The notes: a model not told the origin generated them from the letters alone. A stretch of 64,000 nt of DNA from Cloacibacterium normanense (GCF_002943105.1 NZ_PTPZ01000005.1:62001-126000); one strand, 5' to 3'; numbered from the stretch's first letter, positions 8,746 to 19,503 are shown. A program made the numbers and translations.

Positions 8746-9123
8746 ATGGCGAGAATTTCAGGTATTGATTTACCAAAAAACAAAAGAGGCGTTATCGGTT
8801 TAACTTACATTTACGGAATTGGTAGAAGCACAGCTTCTGAAATCCTTAAAAATGCCGGTATCAGCGAAGACAAGAAAGTCAACGAATGGAATGACGATGA
8901 ATTGGCTGCAATCAGAAATTACATCACTGAAAACATTAAAGTAGAAGGTGAATTACGTTCTGAAGTGCAATTGAACATCAAGAGATTGATGGACATAGGT
9001 TGCCAACGAGGAATACGTCACAGACTGGGATTACCTTTAAGAGGCCAAAGAACGAAAAACAATTCTAGAACCCGTAAAGGAAAGAGAAAAACAGTTGCTA
9101 ACAAGAAAAAAGCAAGTAAATAA
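8746..9123 (+). CDS. rpsM: 30S ribosomal protein S13
   Basis: S13 is in the head of the small subunit, bridges to the large subunit and touches P-site tRNA through its C-terminal tail. The 125-residue product has the helix-two-turns-helix region [20 protein letters not shown] near residue 15 and the signature [20 protein letters not shown] near residue 90. It is followed 16 bases later by rpsK. Confidence 0.98.
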   Translation: MARISGIDLPKNKRGVIGLTYIYGIGRSTASEILKNAGISEDKKVNEWNDDELAAIRNYITENIKVEGELRSEVQLNIKRLMDIGCQRGIRHRLGLPLRGQRTKNNSRTRKGKRKTVANKKKASK

Positions 9124-9139
9124 TCTTTAGATTAGAATT

Positions 9140-9529
9140 ATGGCAAAACAAACTAAAGTAGTTAAAAAAAGAAAAGTAAAAGTAGAAGCTATTGGTGAAG
9201 CACATATCCAAGCTTCTTTCAATAATATTATTATTTCTTTGACAAACAAAAACGGAGAAGTAATTTCTTGGTCTTCTGCCGGTAAAATGGGATTCAGAGG
9301 TTCTAAAAAGAATACTCCATTCGCAGCTCAAATGGCTGCAGAAAATTGCTCTTCAGTAGCTTATGAAGCTGGTTTAAGAAGAGTAAAGGTGTTTGTGAAA
9401 GGTCCAGGTGCAGGTAGAGAATCTGCTATCAGATCTATTCACAATTCAGGAATTGAAGTTTCAGAAATCATTGACGTGACTCCTATGCCACACAATGGAT
9501 GTAGACCACCTAAAAGAAGAAGAGTTTAA
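9140..9529 (+). CDS. rpsK: 30S ribosomal protein S11
   Basis: S11 is on the platform of the 30S subunit near the E-site mRNA. The 129-residue product contains [19 protein letters not shown] near residue 88 and ends with [18 protein letters not shown], the family's most conserved tail. The N-terminal 12 residues are very basic. The gene is third in the alpha cluster. Confidence 0.98.
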   Translation: MAKQTKVVKKRKVKVEAIGEAHIQASFNNIIISLTNKNGEVISWSSAGKMGFRGSKKNTPFAAQMAAENCSSVAYEAGLRRVKVFVKGPGAGRESAIRSIHNSGIEVSEIIDVTPMPHNGCRPPKRRRV

Positions 9530-9547
9530 TTTTTAGAAATTTAACCT

Positions 9548-10156
9548 ATGGCAAGATATATTGGACCAAAAACTAAAATTGCACGTAAATTTGGTGCTGC
9601 AATTTACGGAGACGATAAAAGTTTCGAAAAAAGAAAAAATCAACCACCAGGACAACACGGACCTAACAAAAGAAGAGGTGCTAAAAAATCTGAATATGCT
9701 GTACAGTTAGCTGAAAAACAAAAAGCTAAATATACTTACGGTATCTTAGAAAGACAATTTGCTAACCTTTTCGATAAAGCGCACAGAAGCAAAGGCGTTA
9801 CAGGTGAGGTTCTTTTACAATTATGTGAATCTAGATTAGATAACGTAGTATACAGATTAGGTTTTTCTAAAACCAGAGCTGCTGCTAGACAGTTAGTTTC
9901 TCACAGACACGTAACAGTAAACGGAGAAATTGTAAACATTCCTTCATATTTATTAAAAGCAGGTGACGTAGTTGCTATTAGAGAAAAATCTAAGTCTCTA
10001 GAAGTAATTGCTGATTCATTAGCTTCTAAATCATCTTATGAATGGTTACAATTTAACGACGAAAAGAAAGAAGGTACTTTTATCTCAGCTCCTGAAAGAA
10101 TTCAGATCCCTGAAGATATTAAAGAACAGCTAATCGTCGAATTATACTCTAAATAA
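9548..10156 (+). CDS. rpsD: 30S ribosomal protein S4, zinc-free form
   Basis: S4 nucleates 30S assembly and in E. coli represses the alpha operon. The 202-residue product begins [16 protein letters not shown] and has an S4 RNA-binding domain around residues 93-155 ([20 protein letters not shown]). The N-terminal region lacks the zinc-binding Cys cluster. The end [16 protein letters not shown] is canonical. It is followed by rpoA after 31 bases. Confidence 0.98.
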   Translation: MARYIGPKTKIARKFGAAIYGDDKSFEKRKNQPPGQHGPNKRRGAKKSEYAVQLAEKQKAKYTYGILERQFANLFDKAHRSKGVTGEVLLQLCESRLDNVVYRLGFSKTRAAARQLVSHRHVTVNGEIVNIPSYLLKAGDVVAIREKSKSLEVIADSLASKSSYEWLQFNDEKKEGTFISAPERIQIPEDIKEQLIVELYSK

Positions 10157-10187
10157 TTTTAATCAAATTTTTGCTCAACCCAATATT

Positions 10188-11183
10188 ATGGCAATTTTAC
10201 AATTCATAAAACCCGACAAAGTAATTCTACTTAATTCTACGGATTTCAAAGGTCAATTCGAATTTAGACCATTAGAGCCAGGATTCGGACTTACTATCGG
10301 TAATGCTTTGAGAAGAGTTTTACTTTCTTCTCTAGAAGGATATGCTATCACATCTATCAAAATAGAAGGAGTAGAGCACGAATTTTCAACAATTCCAGGT
10401 GTAATAGAAGATGTTACTGAAATCATCCTTAACCTTAAGCAATTAAGACTTAAAGCAAAAGTAGAAAACGCATCAGCAGAACAAGTAAGTGTGAAAGTTT
10501 CTGGTAAAGAAGTAATCACTGCGGGTGATTTTGCTAGCTCGATGAATAACTTCGAGGTACTTAATCCAGAGTTAGTAATCTGCAACTTGACAAAAGAGGT
10601 GTCTTTCGAAATGAATTTCAACATCGACAAAGGAAGAGGTTATGTTCCTTCAGAACAAAACAAATCTAACAATGCACCTATAGGAACGATTGCAATTGAC
10701 TCTATCTTTACTCCTATTAAGAAAGTTCAATATAGCATTGAAAACTATCGTGTAGAGCAAAAAACAGACTACGAAAAACTAGTATTAGACATTGAGACTG
10801 ATGGTTCTATCACCCCTCAAAATGCTTTAACTGAAGCTTCTAAGATATTAATTTATCATTTCATGTTATTCTCTGATGAGAGAATTACTCTAGAAACTGA
10901 AGCTGTAAAAGCATCAATCCAATACGATGAAGAAACCCTTCACACAAGACAATTACTTAAGTCTAAATTAGCAGATATGGATCTTTCTGTGAGAGCTCTT
11001 AACTGTCTAAAAGCAGCTGAAGTAGAAACTCTAGGTGAACTAGTTTCTTATAGTAAGTCTGATTTGATGAAATTCAGAAATTTCGGTAAGAAATCATTGA
11101 CAGAACTTGAAGAACTTGTTCACTCAAAAGGACTAAACTTCGGGTTTGATGTTGCAAAATATAAGTTAGACGCTGATAAATAA
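10188..11183 (+). CDS. rpoA: DNA-directed RNA polymerase subunit alpha
   Basis: The alpha subunit dimerises to start polymerase assembly and contacts upstream promoter DNA and regulators. The 331-residue product has the N-terminal dimerisation domain ([20 protein letters not shown] near residue 32) and the C-terminal alpha-CTD ([19 protein letters not shown] near residue 270, then [13 protein letters not shown]). The length is typical. Its place between rpsD and rplQ is conserved in bacteria. Confidence 0.98.
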   Translation: MAILQFIKPDKVILLNSTDFKGQFEFRPLEPGFGLTIGNALRRVLLSSLEGYAITSIKIEGVEHEFSTIPGVIEDVTEIILNLKQLRLKAKVENASAEQVSVKVSGKEVITAGDFASSMNNFEVLNPELVICNLTKEVSFEMNFNIDKGRGYVPSEQNKSNNAPIGTIAIDSIFTPIKKVQYSIENYRVEQKTDYEKLVLDIETDGSITPQNALTEASKILIYHFMLFSDERITLETEAVKASIQYDEETLHTRQLLKSKLADMDLSVRALNCLKAAEVETLGELVSYSKSDLMKFRNFGKKSLTELEELVHSKGLNFGFDVAKYKLDADK

Positions 11184-11192
11184 TCCTTAACA

Positions 11193-11708
11193 ATGAGACA
11201 CGGAAAAAAATTCAATCACTTAGGTAGAACAGCCTCTCACAGAAGCGCTTTGCTTTCTAACATGGCATGCTCACTAATTGAACATAAAAGAATAAATACT
11301 ACTGTTGCTAAAGCTAAAGCTTTAAGAGTATACGTAGAACCTATCTTAACTAAAGCTAAAGAAGATACTACGCACAACAGAAGAATTGCTTTCTCTTACT
11401 TACAAAGTAAAGAAGCAGTTGCAGAACTTTTCAGAACTGTAGCTCCTAAAATCGCTACCAGAAATGGTGGTTATACTAGAATCATCAAGACTGGTTTCAG
11501 ACCTGGTGATGCTGCAGATACTGCATTAATCGAGCTTGTAGATTTCAATGAACTTTACAATCCTAATGCTGAAGAGAAAAAAGCAACTAGAAGAAGCAGA
11601 AGATCTACTAAGAAAGAAGCTGCTGTAGTAGCTGCTCCAGTTGTAGAAGAAGCTGCTGTAGTAGAAGAGCCAAAAGCTGAAGCTACAGAAGAAAAAACTG
11701 AAGAATAA
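11193..11708 (+). CDS. rplQ: 50S ribosomal protein L17 with an Ala/Glu-rich C-terminal extension
   Basis: L17 lies near the peptide exit tunnel. The first 120 residues are a normal L17 ([20 protein letters not shown], later [19 protein letters not shown]). The protein then continues for about 50 residues as a low-complexity tail, first basic ([10 protein letters not shown]) and then rich in Ala, Val and Glu. Such tails occur in Bacteroidetes L17 proteins. It is the last gene of the ribosomal run and is followed by a strong terminator. Confidence 0.97.
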   Translation: MRHGKKFNHLGRTASHRSALLSNMACSLIEHKRINTTVAKAKALRVYVEPILTKAKEDTTHNRRIAFSYLQSKEAVAELFRTVAPKIATRNGGYTRIIKTGFRPGDAADTALIELVDFNELYNPNAEEKKATRRSRRSTKKEAAVVAAPVVEEAAVVEEPKAEATEEKTEE

Positions 11709-11730
11709 TTCTCAGAATTTCTATAAATAA

Positions 11731-11763
11731 AAAACCATTCAGATTTCTGAATGGTTTTTTTAT
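11731..11763. terminator. Bidirectional terminator after rplQ
   Basis: The sequence AAAAACCATTCAG, a four-base loop ATTT, then CTGAATGGTTTTTT forms a stem flanked by A-runs and T-runs on both sides. It closes the ribosomal transcript on the plus strand and the lipoprotein gene on the minus strand, whose stop codon is 3 bases away. Confidence 0.9.
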
Positions 11764-11765
11764 GC

Positions 11766-12197
11766 TTATTTTTTACGACTTAACTCGAAAATTTGTCCGT
11801 TTTGGGTAATGGTAAGTAAATCTCCTTTACTTACAGCCTTTATACCATCTTTTTCATAAATATCACTTTCTATCTGCGGCAATTCTATCTTGAGTTTATT
11901 TCTTTCGATAAGGATGAAGTTACCTTCCTTAGTTCCCGTAGTAAAAGTTACACTCGCTTCTGTACCGTCAAAAGCACGATAAACGTACTCCTTTTTTTCA
12001 ATTTTATTTTCGGTTTTGGTAATCTTGCCCTCCAAATTGGGTTTTTCTAAAATTATAGAATCTGTTTTGCTTACTCCATTAGCATCTATTGTTTTGACTA
12101 CTTTTACTTCCTTTTCTATGGTGGTTTTGTTTTCCTTATCACAGCTGATAATACCTATGAAGGCTAATATTAAGATATAGTTAAAAGATTTTTTCAT
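11766..12197 (-). CDS. Lipoprotein of unknown function, possibly MliC-like
   Basis: The 143-residue product has a lipoprotein signal peptide with a lipobox GIISC at about residues 15-19, so it should be anchored in a membrane of the cell envelope. Residues 20-75 are rich in Lys, Glu and Thr and may be a spacer. The C-terminal half (YRAFDGTEASVTFTTG, then an ESDIYEKDG stretch and ITQNGQIFELSR) resembles the layout of MliC-type lysozyme-inhibitor domains, which is a suggestion only. It converges on rplQ and shares its terminator. Confidence 0.6.
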   Translation of the reverse strand: MKKSFNYILILAFIGIISCDKENKTTIEKEVKVVKTIDANGVSKTDSIILEKPNLEGKITKTENKIEKKEYVYRAFDGTEASVTFTTGTKEGNFILIERNKLKIELPQIESDIYEKDGIKAVSKGDLLTITQNGQIFELSRKK

Positions 12198-12311
12198 TGC
12201 AATTTTTTAAAAATTAATAAGTATCTTTAAATAAAATTTGAAGGATTTTATGTTTTAAAAATACAAAAAATACCCTACAAAAATCATAAACTTACATTGC
12301 TAAATTATGCG

Positions 12312-12319
12312 TAAATTTG
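12312..12319 (+). promoter_or_regulatory. Predicted -7 element of the eno promoter
   Basis: TAAATTTG matches the Bacteroidetes -7 consensus TAnnTTTG, about 80 bases upstream of the eno start codon. No clear -33 TTG is found at the usual distance. The leader between them contains a 25-codon open frame (12322-12399) that ends one base before the eno ATG. Confidence 0.45.
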
Positions 12320-12394
12320 CAATGCAAAAAATAAGAAAAGAGCTGGTCTTCATTTTTTTGAAAGATAAGCCCTACAATAGAAACTTTAAAATAG

Positions 12395-13693
<1,299 letters not shown>

Positions 13694-13711
13694 TTTATTT
13701 ACATAAATCTG

Positions 13712-13740
13712 AAAAACCTCCTACTTTAGGAGGTTTTTTT
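13712..13740 (+). terminator. Terminator after eno
   Basis: The stem CCTCCTA / TAGGAGG (13717-13723 and 13727-13733) has a three-base loop, an upstream A-run and seven T residues directly after, a textbook intrinsic terminator. Confidence 0.92.
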
Positions 13741-13778
13741 GTGGATTCTTCATAGTAATTTTATTTTTAAAAACAGCA

Positions 13779-13882
13779 ACTATATCAATTTAGCAAGTTT
13801 ATTACAGATATAGTAAAAATAAATAGGTTTGCATAATAGAAAGTTTTCGGTAAAATTCTTTTTTTTGTATTTTTACTGAAAA
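13779..13882 (+). promoter_or_regulatory. gltA promoter region with inverted repeat and leader hairpin
   Basis: TAGGTTTG at 13824-13831 matches the -7 element TAnnTTTG. Just upstream is a perfect 8-bp inverted repeat, ACTATATC at 13779-13786 and GATATAGT at 13807-13814, placed where a regulator could bind over the -33 region. In the leader, TTTTCGGTAAAA (13844-13855) can pair with TTTTACTGAAAA (13871-13882) with one G-U pair, ending 13 bases before the start codon. The regulatory role is inferred. Confidence 0.45.
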
Positions 13883-13895
13883 TATATTCTAAAAC

Positions 13896-15182
13896 ATGTC
13901 AGATAATAAAGTTATACTCAATTACGACGGAAATTCTTATGAGTATCCTATCGTAGAAAGCACAATTGGTGATAGAGGTATTGATATTTCTAAATTGAGA
14001 GATCAAACCGGACTTATTACTTTAGACCTAGGCTATAAAAATACGGGAGCCACTTTAAGTAATATTACTTACTTAGATGGTGATTTGGGAGAACTTTTCT
14101 ACAGAGGTTATCCTATTGAGCAAATTGCTGAGAAATCTAATTTTTCTGAAGTAATGTACTTATTGCTTCACGGTGAATTACCAAACGCTTCTCAGTTTAC
14201 TCAATTTGAGAACAATATTAAGAATTACAACTTCGTAGCCGAAGAAATGAAAAAAATTCTTGATGCTTTCCCTCGTTCTGCGCATCCAATGGGTGTACTT
14301 TCTGCTCTTACTTCTGCGCTTACAGCATTTAACCCAAAAGCTGTAGACGTAAAATCTAAAGAAGAAATGGACCATGCTGCAGAATTATTATTGGCTAAAT
14401 TCGCTCATCTTTGTGCTTGGACTTACAGAAAAACCAATGGTTTCCCGCTTAACCACGGAGATAACAGTCTAAATTATGTAGAGAATTTCTACAAAATGAC
14501 TTTCAGAAAACCATACGAAGAGTTCGAAATTGATCCAGTAGTGGTAGCTGCGCTAGATAAATTATTAATTCTACACGCAGACCACGAACAAAACTGTTCT
14601 ACTTCTACAGTAAGAATGGTAGGTTCTGCTCACACAGGTTTATTTGCATCTATTTCTGCGGGAGTTTCTGCATTATGGGGACCACTTCATGGTGGTGCAA
14701 ACCAAGCAGTAATCGAAATGTTAGAAATGATTGAAAAAGACGGTGGAGATGTTGCTAAATATGTACAAAAAGCAAAAGATAAAGAAGACAGCTTCAGATT
14801 AATGGGATTCGGGCATAGAGTTTATAAAAACTTTGACCCAAGAGCTAAAATCATCAAAAAAGCTGCAGACGATATCTTAAACAAACTAGGAGTTCACGAC
14901 AAAGCTCTAGACATTGCGATGCAATTAGAAAGAGTAGCACTAGAAGATGATTACTTCGTAGAAAGAAAACTATATCCAAACGTAGATTTCTACTCTGGTA
15001 TTATCTACAGAGCATTAGGAATTCCTACAGAAATGTTTACAGTAATGTTCGCATTAGGACGTTTACCAGGATGGATTTCTCAGTGGAAAGAAATGCGTCT
15101 TCACGGTGACCCAATTGGTAGACCAAGACAAGTGTATCAAGGTGCTCCAAAACGTGACTACGTTCCTATGGAAAACAGATAA
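13896..15182 (+). CDS. gltA: Citrate synthase
   Basis: Citrate synthase condenses oxaloacetate and acetyl-CoA, the entry step of the TCA cycle. The 428-residue product matches the hexameric (type II) bacterial form. The active-site regions are seen: HADHEQNCSTSTVR near residue 228, PLHGGANQAV near 265 and MGFGHRVYKNFDPRA near 305, with the Asp of the C-terminal domain further on. A hairpin in its leader and an inverted repeat near its promoter hint at regulation. It has its own terminator. Confidence 0.98.
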   Translation: MSDNKVILNYDGNSYEYPIVESTIGDRGIDISKLRDQTGLITLDLGYKNTGATLSNITYLDGDLGELFYRGYPIEQIAEKSNFSEVMYLLLHGELPNASQFTQFENNIKNYNFVAEEMKKILDAFPRSAHPMGVLSALTSALTAFNPKAVDVKSKEEMDHAAELLLAKFAHLCAWTYRKTNGFPLNHGDNSLNYVENFYKMTFRKPYEEFEIDPVVVAALDKLLILHADHEQNCSTSTVRMVGSAHTGLFASISAGVSALWGPLHGGANQAVIEMLEMIEKDGGDVAKYVQKAKDKEDSFRLMGFGHRVYKNFDPRAKIIKKAADDILNKLGVHDKALDIAMQLERVALEDDYFVERKLYPNVDFYSGIIYRALGIPTEMFTVMFALGRLPGWISQWKEMRLHGDPIGRPRQVYQGAPKRDYVPMENR

Positions 15183-15204
15183 TTTTAACAAATTTATAAA
15201 AAGG

Positions 15205-15234
15205 AAACCTCTCAAATTTTGAGAGGTTTTTTAT
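15205..15234 (+). terminator. Terminator after gltA
   Basis: CCTCTC (15208-15213) and GAGAGG (15221-15226) form a stem extended by AAA/TTT, followed by a T-run. It lies about 25 bases after the gltA stop. Confidence 0.9.
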
Positions 15235-15271
15235 TTTTATTGAGAAGAAAGATGATTGAATTAAGCTACAA

Positions 15272-15371
15272 AAAATCCGCTTTGCGGATAAATTAAAAAA
15301 AAATAGCGGAGCGGATTTTGCCATAACAGGAGTTTCATTGTTCGTGCTCCGCACGCAACGAAACTCTAGTT
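15272..15371. repeat. Cluster of nested palindromes, probable interspersed repeat
   Basis: Three nested structures lie side by side. ATCCGC-TTT-GCGGAT (15275-15289) is a hairpin. AAAATCCGCT (15272-15281) pairs with AGCGGATTTT (15310-15319). AACAGGAGTTTC (15325-15336) pairs with GAAACTCTAGTT (15360-15371) with two mismatches and encloses a perfect hairpin CGTGC-TCC-GCACG (15343-15355). The region is richer in G and C than its surroundings. It resembles repetitive extragenic palindromic elements. No coding frame fits. Confidence 0.6.
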
Positions 15372-15388
15372 ATTGGCTGTAGTGGTTT

Positions 15389-15931
15389 TTATTGCCTCAT
15401 TAATATTATATTTTGTGGATATATTATTATTGGATTAAAGGGTTTTAGTTTAAGACCTGGAGTATTTCTAATTCTCGTTATTTTTATATGATTAAAGTCT
15501 ATAAATTCTATTTTTACACTTACGTTTTTTTTAGTTGAGTTACTGGAAAGGCCTATATTGAATTCAGTAATCTCGTTATCATCTCCAAACGTAAATAGGG
15601 AAAATTTTTTGTCGGAAAAATTCGTATTATAGTCAATGGTTGTATCCTCAATCACGTTTCCGCTTTTAATGAATTTGTGAAAACCAATCATAGCATCAGC
15701 TCTAACATCATTTACAACAGGTAATCTTATATTTTCTTTTTTTAAAATAATAGTAAATGATTGATTAGCATCACTATATTTCCAAGTGCCAATAAATTTA
15801 TCTAGATTATTATTAAGGTAATTGTCTCCATTAGCAAAATCTTTTGATTGATATTGAGCGTTACAATTAAAAGATGTTAAATACATCGTTATAATGATAA
15901 ATATTTTTACTGTTTTATTTAATGATTTCAT
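15389..15931 (-). CDS. Secreted DUF6705-like protein
   Basis: The 180-residue product has an N-terminal hydrophobic signal (residues 8-25, ending near NCNAQ). Next comes the pattern NYLNNNLDKFIGTWKYSD near residue 37 and FTIILKKENIRLP near residue 58, which I recognise as typical of DUF6705 proteins found mainly in Chryseobacterium and relatives. The function is unknown. The GTW pattern and predicted beta strands recall lipocalin-like folds, but that is inference. It lies alone, next to the palindrome cluster, and has a possible degraded relative just upstream. Confidence 0.65.
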   Translation of the reverse strand: MKSLNKTVKIFIIITMYLTSFNCNAQYQSKDFANGDNYLNNNLDKFIGTWKYSDANQSFTIILKKENIRLPVVNDVRADAMIGFHKFIKSGNVIEDTTIDYNTNFSDKKFSLFTFGDDNEITEFNIGLSSNSTKKNVSVKIEFIDFNHIKITRIRNTPGLKLKPFNPIIIYPQNIILMRQ

Positions 15932-16244
15932 ATTTTTAATTTTATATACAATCTTCGGTTAATATTTCGTTTTTCCTCCAGTAGAAATTTGTTGCCAATT
16001 ATTCATTTCACTATCACCTTTCATCTATATTATAATTTTCAATTTTTGAAGTACTATTCACTTTCTGTTGTGTTAGGTTTTTGAATTCTCGTATTCTGGG
16101 GTAAAATTACTGCTAACACCCAAATATACGCATTACCTTTAATTTTTCAAAGAATTTGCTTAATATCAAATCACTACCGTTTTCTAATAAAAATTTCCTC
16201 ACTTCAAAACCTTTATTTATATTTGCTTTAAGCAGAAATTATTT
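15932..16244. other. 313-base gap with a possible gene remnant and the promoter of the next gene
   Basis: On the minus strand, two short open frames follow one another in different phases: one ends at a stop near 16022 and the next (15959-16024, 21 codons, MKGDSEMNNWQQISTGG and four more) ends just before the DUF6705-like gene. This could be a frameshifted remnant of a small protein gene, but the evidence is weak. On the plus strand, TATATTTG at 16218-16225 matches a -7 element for the hydrolase gene at 16245. Confidence 0.3.
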
Positions 16245-17159
16245 ATGAAGCTCAATATAAAAAACGAAACAGGCAGATTAAAATCGGTAGTTCTAGGTCA
16301 GCCAAAGTCTATTGGCCAAGTTCCTACTTTAGAAGAAAGTTATGATGCTAAGTCATATTACTCCATAGAAAATGGCATTTATCCTAAAGAAGAAGACATC
16401 ATCGCAGAAATGACCGCCTTCGAAAAAGTGCTCAAAAAATATGATGTAGAAGTTTTCAGACCGAATATTATCAAAGATTACAATCAGGTTTTCGCAAGAG
16501 ATGTAGCCTTCGTCATCGAAGATAAAATGATTATCTCAAACGTCATCAAAGATAGAGCAGATGAACAGGAAGCTTATCGCAAAATTTTTGAAAAAGTAGA
16601 ATGGCGCAAAATCATCAATTTACCAGAAACCGCACATATAGAAGGCGGAGATGTAATTGTTTGGGATGATTTTCTGTTTGTAGGAACATGTTTCTCCGAA
16701 GATTACAGAAATTATAAAACAGCCAGAACCAATGAATATGCTATCGAAATTCTGAAAGAATATTTCCCTAAAAAACGTATTATAGACCTTGACCTTAAGA
16801 AAAATGACAAGGTTCCATATCAAGGAGTTTTGCACTTAGATTGTACGTTTAATCCTATCGGAAAAGACAAATGTATTATTTACAAAGACGGTTTTGTAGA
16901 CGAAAGTGATTACCAACTCATCATAGATATTTTCGGGGAAGAAAACTGCTTCCACATAACACCAGAAGAAATGTTCGAGATGAATCCTAATATTTTCTCT
17001 ATTTCGCCAGAAGTGGTGGTTTCAGACGAAACTTTTACCAGAATGAATGACTTTCTGAGAAATGAGTGGGGTTTTACGGTAGAAGAAATTCCGTATCGTG
17101 AAATTTCTAAAATGGGAGGTTTGCTCAGATGTTCTACCATGCCTTTGGTTAGAGAATAA
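16245..17159 (+). CDS. Amidinotransferase-fold hydrolase, DDAH / arginine deiminase type
   Basis: The 304-residue product belongs to the guanidino-group-modifying superfamily, whose members hydrolyse arginine, methylarginines or related compounds in the cytoplasm. Key parts are visible: the acidic substrate-binding motif HIEGGDVIVW near residue 131, the catalytic His in LHLDCTFNP near residue 196 and the nucleophilic Cys in GLLRCSTMPL near the C-terminus. These match dimethylarginine dimethylaminohydrolases more than long arginine deiminases (about 400 residues). A relative, ctlX, lies 7 kb downstream. The exact substrate cannot be told from sequence. Confidence 0.8.
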   Translation: MKLNIKNETGRLKSVVLGQPKSIGQVPTLEESYDAKSYYSIENGIYPKEEDIIAEMTAFEKVLKKYDVEVFRPNIIKDYNQVFARDVAFVIEDKMIISNVIKDRADEQEAYRKIFEKVEWRKIINLPETAHIEGGDVIVWDDFLFVGTCFSEDYRNYKTARTNEYAIEILKEYFPKKRIIDLDLKKNDKVPYQGVLHLDCTFNPIGKDKCIIYKDGFVDESDYQLIIDIFGEENCFHITPEEMFEMNPNIFSISPEVVVSDETFTRMNDFLRNEWGFTVEEIPYREISKMGGLLRCSTMPLVRE

Positions 17160-17183
17160 TTAGATTGTTTTTATCAAAATAAA

Positions 17184-17216
17184 AAAGGACAACTTCATAA
17201 AGAGGTTGTCCTTTCG
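17184..17216. terminator. Terminator between the hydrolase gene and bglX
   Basis: AAAGGACAACTTC (17184-17196) pairs with GAGGTTGTCCTTT (17202-17214) with one G-U pair and a five-base loop. The A-run before it and T residues after it fit a bidirectional role between two convergent genes. Confidence 0.8.
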
Positions 17217-17241
17217 ATTTAAAGAAATAAGAAATAAAAAA

Positions 17242-19503
17242 TTATTGTAATGAAAACTTGATTTTCGTTTTAATGGCGTCTGAAGAATTCCCAATCAGCG
17301 CTTCGAAATCACCAGGTTCTGCTACCCAATCGTGTTTTACTGGGTCAAAGAAACTTAATGCAGATTTGTCAATCGTGATGGTTACTTCTTTTTGTTCACC
17401 CGGATTTAAGTAGATTTTTTCAAAACCTTTCAGTTCTTTTAATGGTCTTGGCAAAGAAGATTTTAGGTCTCTTATGTATAATTGAACCACTTCTGCACCT
17501 GCTTTTTTGCCTGTATTTTTTACTGGAATTGTAAACGTAATAGTCTCATCTTCGGTAATAACGGCTTTGTCTGCTTTAGCTTGACCAATTTCGAAAGTGG
17601 TGTAACTTAAACCATGTCCGAAACTGAAAAGTGGTTTGATATTTTTAGTGTCATGCCAACGATAACCTACGAAAATACCTTCGTTGTATTTTATGTTGAT
17701 AGGGTTTTGTTGGTCTTTTCCTTTTCCTTGTGCTAATTCTTCTTTGTTACCAGGATATTCTCCTAATTGATGCGCTGAATTGTCTTCTAATTTCACAGGG
17801 AAAGTGAAAGGCAATTTTCCAGAAGGATTAGCGTCACCTGCTAAAACTGAAGCGATAGCATGACCGCTTTCTGAACCTAAATACCACGCTTGAACAATGC
17901 TAGGAACTTCTTTTACCCAAGGCATTTCTACTGCATTTCCTGAAACTAAAACTACAGAGAAATTTTTGTTTGCTTTAGCCAAAGCTGAAATTAATTCATC
18001 TTGATGATAAGGCAAACCCATATCTTTTCTGTCATTTCCTTCACTGTCTTGGAAGTCACTCTTATTAAGTCCGCCCACGAAGATTACAAAATCAGAATTT
18101 TTAGCGAGTTCTACCGCTTCTTTGGTTAATTCTGCTTGTGAACGATTATCAGTAAGGTCTTTTCCTGTTTTTACTCCATTGTATTCTCCGCCTACATCTC
18201 CTACATAACCTCTAGCGTAAGTAACTTCTGCATCTTTCCCGAATCTTGCTTTAATTCCGTCTAAAGGTAAAGTTTCATATTTTACTTTTAAGGAAGAAGA
18301 ACCACCACCTACAGTCATCATTTTGATGGCGTTTTCACCAATTACTGCAATCTTTTTAGTTTTAGCAATGTTAATTGGCAATACATTTTTTTGATTTTTC
18401 AGCAATACAATTCCTTCTTCACCAATTTCTTTGGCAATCGCTCTGTGTTCTTCAGAAGCAATGTTTCCAAAAGGTTTGTTTTTATTCATTGTGGTCAAGA
18501 AAGCTAATCTTAAGATTCTTCTTACTTTATCATCTAATTCTTTAGTTCCTACTTCACCAGATTTGATGAGTTTTAAATAAGGATGTGCCAAATAGTAATT
18601 GTCATAAGCATTGCTAGTTCCTTCAGAAAGTCCATTTGTCCAGCTTCCGAATTCCATGTCAAGTCCATTCATAATGGCTTGTTTAGTATCATTTACAGCA
18701 CCCCAATCAGAAATCACTACTCCTTTAAAACCCCATTCTTTTTTCAGAATATCGTTTAATAAATATTGATTTTGACTAGAATATTGATTTTTGTACATGT
18801 CATAAGCTCCCATGATGGTCCAAGAATCTCCTTCTTGTACAGCAGCTTTAAAAGCAGGTAAATAAATTTCATATAGTGCTCTATCGTCTACAATTACATT
18901 GCTAGTATGTCTGAATTGTTCTTGATTATTAAGTGCAAAATGTTTTACAGAAGTTGCAACACCATTAGATTGAACGCCTTTAATGTAAGGAACCACCATT
19001 TTAGAAGTTAAAAATGGGTCTTCTCCCATATATTCGAAGTTTCTACCGTTTAATGGAGTTCTATAAATATTGACACCAGGTCCTAGTAAAATGTCTTTTT
19101 TTCTGTAGCGAGCTTCTTCTCCAAGAGCTTTTCCGTAGTTCCAAGACATTTTTTTGTTCCAAGTTGCAGAGAGTGCAGTAAGCGCAGGATAAGCAATGAT
19201 GGAGTCATTGGTCCAGCCAGCTTGATCCCATTCATCCCATTTTACTTCAGGACGAATTCCGTGTGGTCCATCAGTCGTCCAAAATTCTGGAATTCCTAAT
19301 CTTGGAACACCTGGTGAACTGAATTTTGACTGAGCATGAAGCATGGCTACTTTTTCTTCTAAAGTCATTTTAGAAAGCGCGTCTTCTACTCTAAGTTCTA
19401 TAGGTTGAGAATCATCTAAATAAATTTGTGTCTTTTTTTCTTGTGCTTTTGCTTGAAAACTCATTAACGAGACTAAGCAAACAAGTGCAATTTTCTTGAA
19501 CAT
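17242..19503 (-). CDS. bglX: Secreted glycoside hydrolase family 3 beta-glucosidase
   Basis: GH3 enzymes remove glucose or xylose units from the ends of plant or microbial glycans. The 753-residue product has a signal peptide ending near AKAQ (residue 20), so it is exported, probably to the periplasm. The N-terminal TIM-barrel domain contains TTDGPHGIR, SVKHFALNNQE and the nucleophile region VVISDWGAVND (Asp near residue 265). The second alpha/beta domain follows (GEEGIVLLKNQ), then a fibronectin-III-like domain at the C-terminus (AGAEVVQLYIRD). There is no PA14 insert. It stands alone. A 25-bp palindrome upstream may be an operator. Confidence 0.93.
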   Translation of the reverse strand: MFKKIALVCLVSLMSFQAKAQEKKTQIYLDDSQPIELRVEDALSKMTLEEKVAMLHAQSKFSSPGVPRLGIPEFWTTDGPHGIRPEVKWDEWDQAGWTNDSIIAYPALTALSATWNKKMSWNYGKALGEEARYRKKDILLGPGVNIYRTPLNGRNFEYMGEDPFLTSKMVVPYIKGVQSNGVATSVKHFALNNQEQFRHTSNVIVDDRALYEIYLPAFKAAVQEGDSWTIMGAYDMYKNQYSSQNQYLLNDILKKEWGFKGVVISDWGAVNDTKQAIMNGLDMEFGSWTNGLSEGTSNAYDNYYLAHPYLKLIKSGEVGTKELDDKVRRILRLAFLTTMNKNKPFGNIASEEHRAIAKEIGEEGIVLLKNQKNVLPINIAKTKKIAVIGENAIKMMTVGGGSSSLKVKYETLPLDGIKARFGKDAEVTYARGYVGDVGGEYNGVKTGKDLTDNRSQAELTKEAVELAKNSDFVIFVGGLNKSDFQDSEGNDRKDMGLPYHQDELISALAKANKNFSVVLVSGNAVEMPWVKEVPSIVQAWYLGSESGHAIASVLAGDANPSGKLPFTFPVKLEDNSAHQLGEYPGNKEELAQGKGKDQQNPINIKYNEGIFVGYRWHDTKNIKPLFSFGHGLSYTTFEIGQAKADKAVITEDETITFTIPVKNTGKKAGAEVVQLYIRDLKSSLPRPLKELKGFEKIYLNPGEQKEVTITIDKSALSFFDPVKHDWVAEPGDFEALIGNSSDAIKTKIKFSLQ

